From assembly GCA_014773175.1 (NCBI GenBank), contig VXCM01000258.1, forward strand, positions 1 to 64,000: DNA of 64,000 bases, written 5' to 3'. Numbering within the stretch: position 1 is the first letter of the stretch; each line of letters opens with the position of its first letter. Below, piece after piece: positions 62,960-64,000 of this stretch. This DNA comes from Lucifuga dentata (Eukaryota > Chordata > Actinopteri > Ophidiiformes > Bythitidae). Position numbers and translations under genes: made by a program. The notes under the pieces are model-generated. The model saw only the letters and a list, made by a program, of their open reading frames with translations. It made no database searches and had not been told where the DNA came from.

Positions 62960-64000
62960 CCACACACACACACACACTCAGTTTAAATCAGCAGCTGCAG
63001 AAAAAAGCCTCTGATGTAATTGTGTGATTATTCAGAGGTTGTAGTGCTGTGTGCTGATTAGGCTGAAGGGGACACCCAGCGGCGGCTGAGCATGTTGAGA
63101 GCAGCTGGCACTTCCACCCGAGGGTCACTCGTAATCCACTCTGTCTGTGCTCTTAATTCAATATTCAGATTTAATGTGAACCAGCTTTGTTTGCTTTTAT
63201 AATGAATTTAAATTCTGGTGATACCATTCATACATATTTATTAGATTGCATCGGTTGCTTGCATTCTAACTCAGTCAGGCGATTTTGTATGTCAACAGCA
63301 TGTCCGTGTCAAATCCTTTTAGCTGAAGGGCTGAGTGACATGAAAAAAGTAAATGACATGGTAACCGCACAACCACTTCCTGCTAACAATGTACATTATG
63401 TTTCTATGGAAAACCTCATGTCAGCTTGTGTGGATGTCAGTCATTGGACTTTCCCAAAACAGGAAGTCAAACTTTAACTTTCAATTTCAGCTTACATCCT
63501 CTTGAGAAATTATTCCGGGAGACATCTGACTCAGTAATTTCTTTGTAGATAAACTCTTGCCATTACAATTATCGAGGATATAAGATAAAATCAATGAAGT
63601 GACCAGCTTTACTTTGATTGTAAATGTGATGGATGTAACTTGGAGAGACTATTTGTTATACTTGTGCTCTCTCTGATTTCAGGGGGAGAAATCAATGAAA
63701 TAGTGCTGTCTTGGCACAGCCTTTGCAAATCCTTGGCAACAGGCAAGAATACATCCAAACTCTGCCCTCAGAAAAGCCAACAACTATTGATTATGGCCAC
63801 AGGATTGTTCTTATCTGCCAGAAGCAACCAATGGCGACTCTCACACAGCCCTGTGGGATTAGTGTGTTGGAACATCTATGGTCGCTAACCTCTCCACCCA
63901 GAAAGTGATGCATCGGGATGCTTTCTTGGTGTACTTTGTACACTTTGTGGCGTTGCGTTATTCCTGTGAGATATATCTAAATTGAAAAACCATTTGTGTT
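62960..64000. other. right edge of the window, no feature recognised
   Basis: About 1 kb of non-repetitive AT-rich DNA. Open frames at 63187-63477 and 63640-63908 on plus have no recognisable domain and no splice context matching the missing asap1 N-terminus. Confidence 0.5.

Larger units (their letters stand above)
57805..64000 (-). other. 5' part of an asap1 intron, filled with MITE copies
   Basis: No upstream asap1 coding exon was found before the window ends. The region holds MITE copies 7-12, a LINE-like 3' tail, T-tracts, a 261-N gap and, from 62960 to 64000, unremarkable AT-rich DNA with a (CA)n start. Confidence 0.6.

Noticed and set aside
62607..63027. Open frames of about 100-135 codons across the N gap
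   Set aside because: Almost all residues are unknown; they exist only because N codons are not stops.

Overview
The window is a piece of a ray-finned (teleost, probably percomorph) fish genome. The evidence is spliced vertebrate genes with GT-AG introns, CA/GA microsatellites, poly(A) tracts, many short non-autonomous transposons, and assembly gaps (34 N at 22235-22268, 261 N at 62699-62959, plus seven single-N joins). Bacterial features such as operons, ribosome binding sites or CRISPR arrays are absent.

Three protein-coding genes were rebuilt exon by exon from splice sites and reading phase. (1) cyrib (fam49b), minus strand, about 330-27200: ten coding exons give a complete 325-residue CYFIP-related RAC1 interactor, and two predicted non-coding 5' exons lead back to a GC-box/ETS promoter near 27.1-27.2 kb. 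(2) An intron-containing eEF1A paralogue, plus strand, 28841-30822: seven coding exons, 457 residues, most like the oocyte-type eEF1A of the 42Sp50 class. (3) asap1, minus strand, 32587-57804: 27 coding exons and 1,081 residues ending at a natural stop; only the N-terminal exon(s) lie beyond the right edge. Its domains run BAR, PH, ArfGAP, ankyrin, a proline-rich region with a (D/E)LPPKP array, and SH3.

Layout: 1-27 kb is cyrib (coding exons at 1.4-10.8 kb, then long 5' introns); 27.2-28.7 kb is a short head-to-head intergenic segment with a TATA promoter for the eEF1A gene and a strong CTCF-like motif; 28.7-31.0 kb is the eEF1A gene; 31.0-32.6 kb is the convergent 3' ends; 32.6-64 kb is asap1. 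In human 8q24, CYRIB and ASAP1 are neighbours in the same orientation, and here the eEF1A gene sits between them on the opposite strand. CYRIB (a RAC1-WAVE brake) and ASAP1 (an Arf GTPase-activating BAR protein) both act on actin and membrane dynamics. The eEF1A protein is a translation factor with no evident link to them.

Mobile DNA: introns of cyrib and asap1 hold at least eleven copies of one roughly 570-590 bp inverted-repeat element (MITE) that targets TTAA. One copy is nested in another with a duplicated TTAA, one is reduced to a 121-bp hairpin, and one carries a 5'-truncated retroposon flanked by a 13-bp target-site duplication. I see no previously undescribed multi-gene system. The most interesting signals are the MITE family, the altered modification sites of the eEF1A paralogue, and the possible insulator between it and cyrib.
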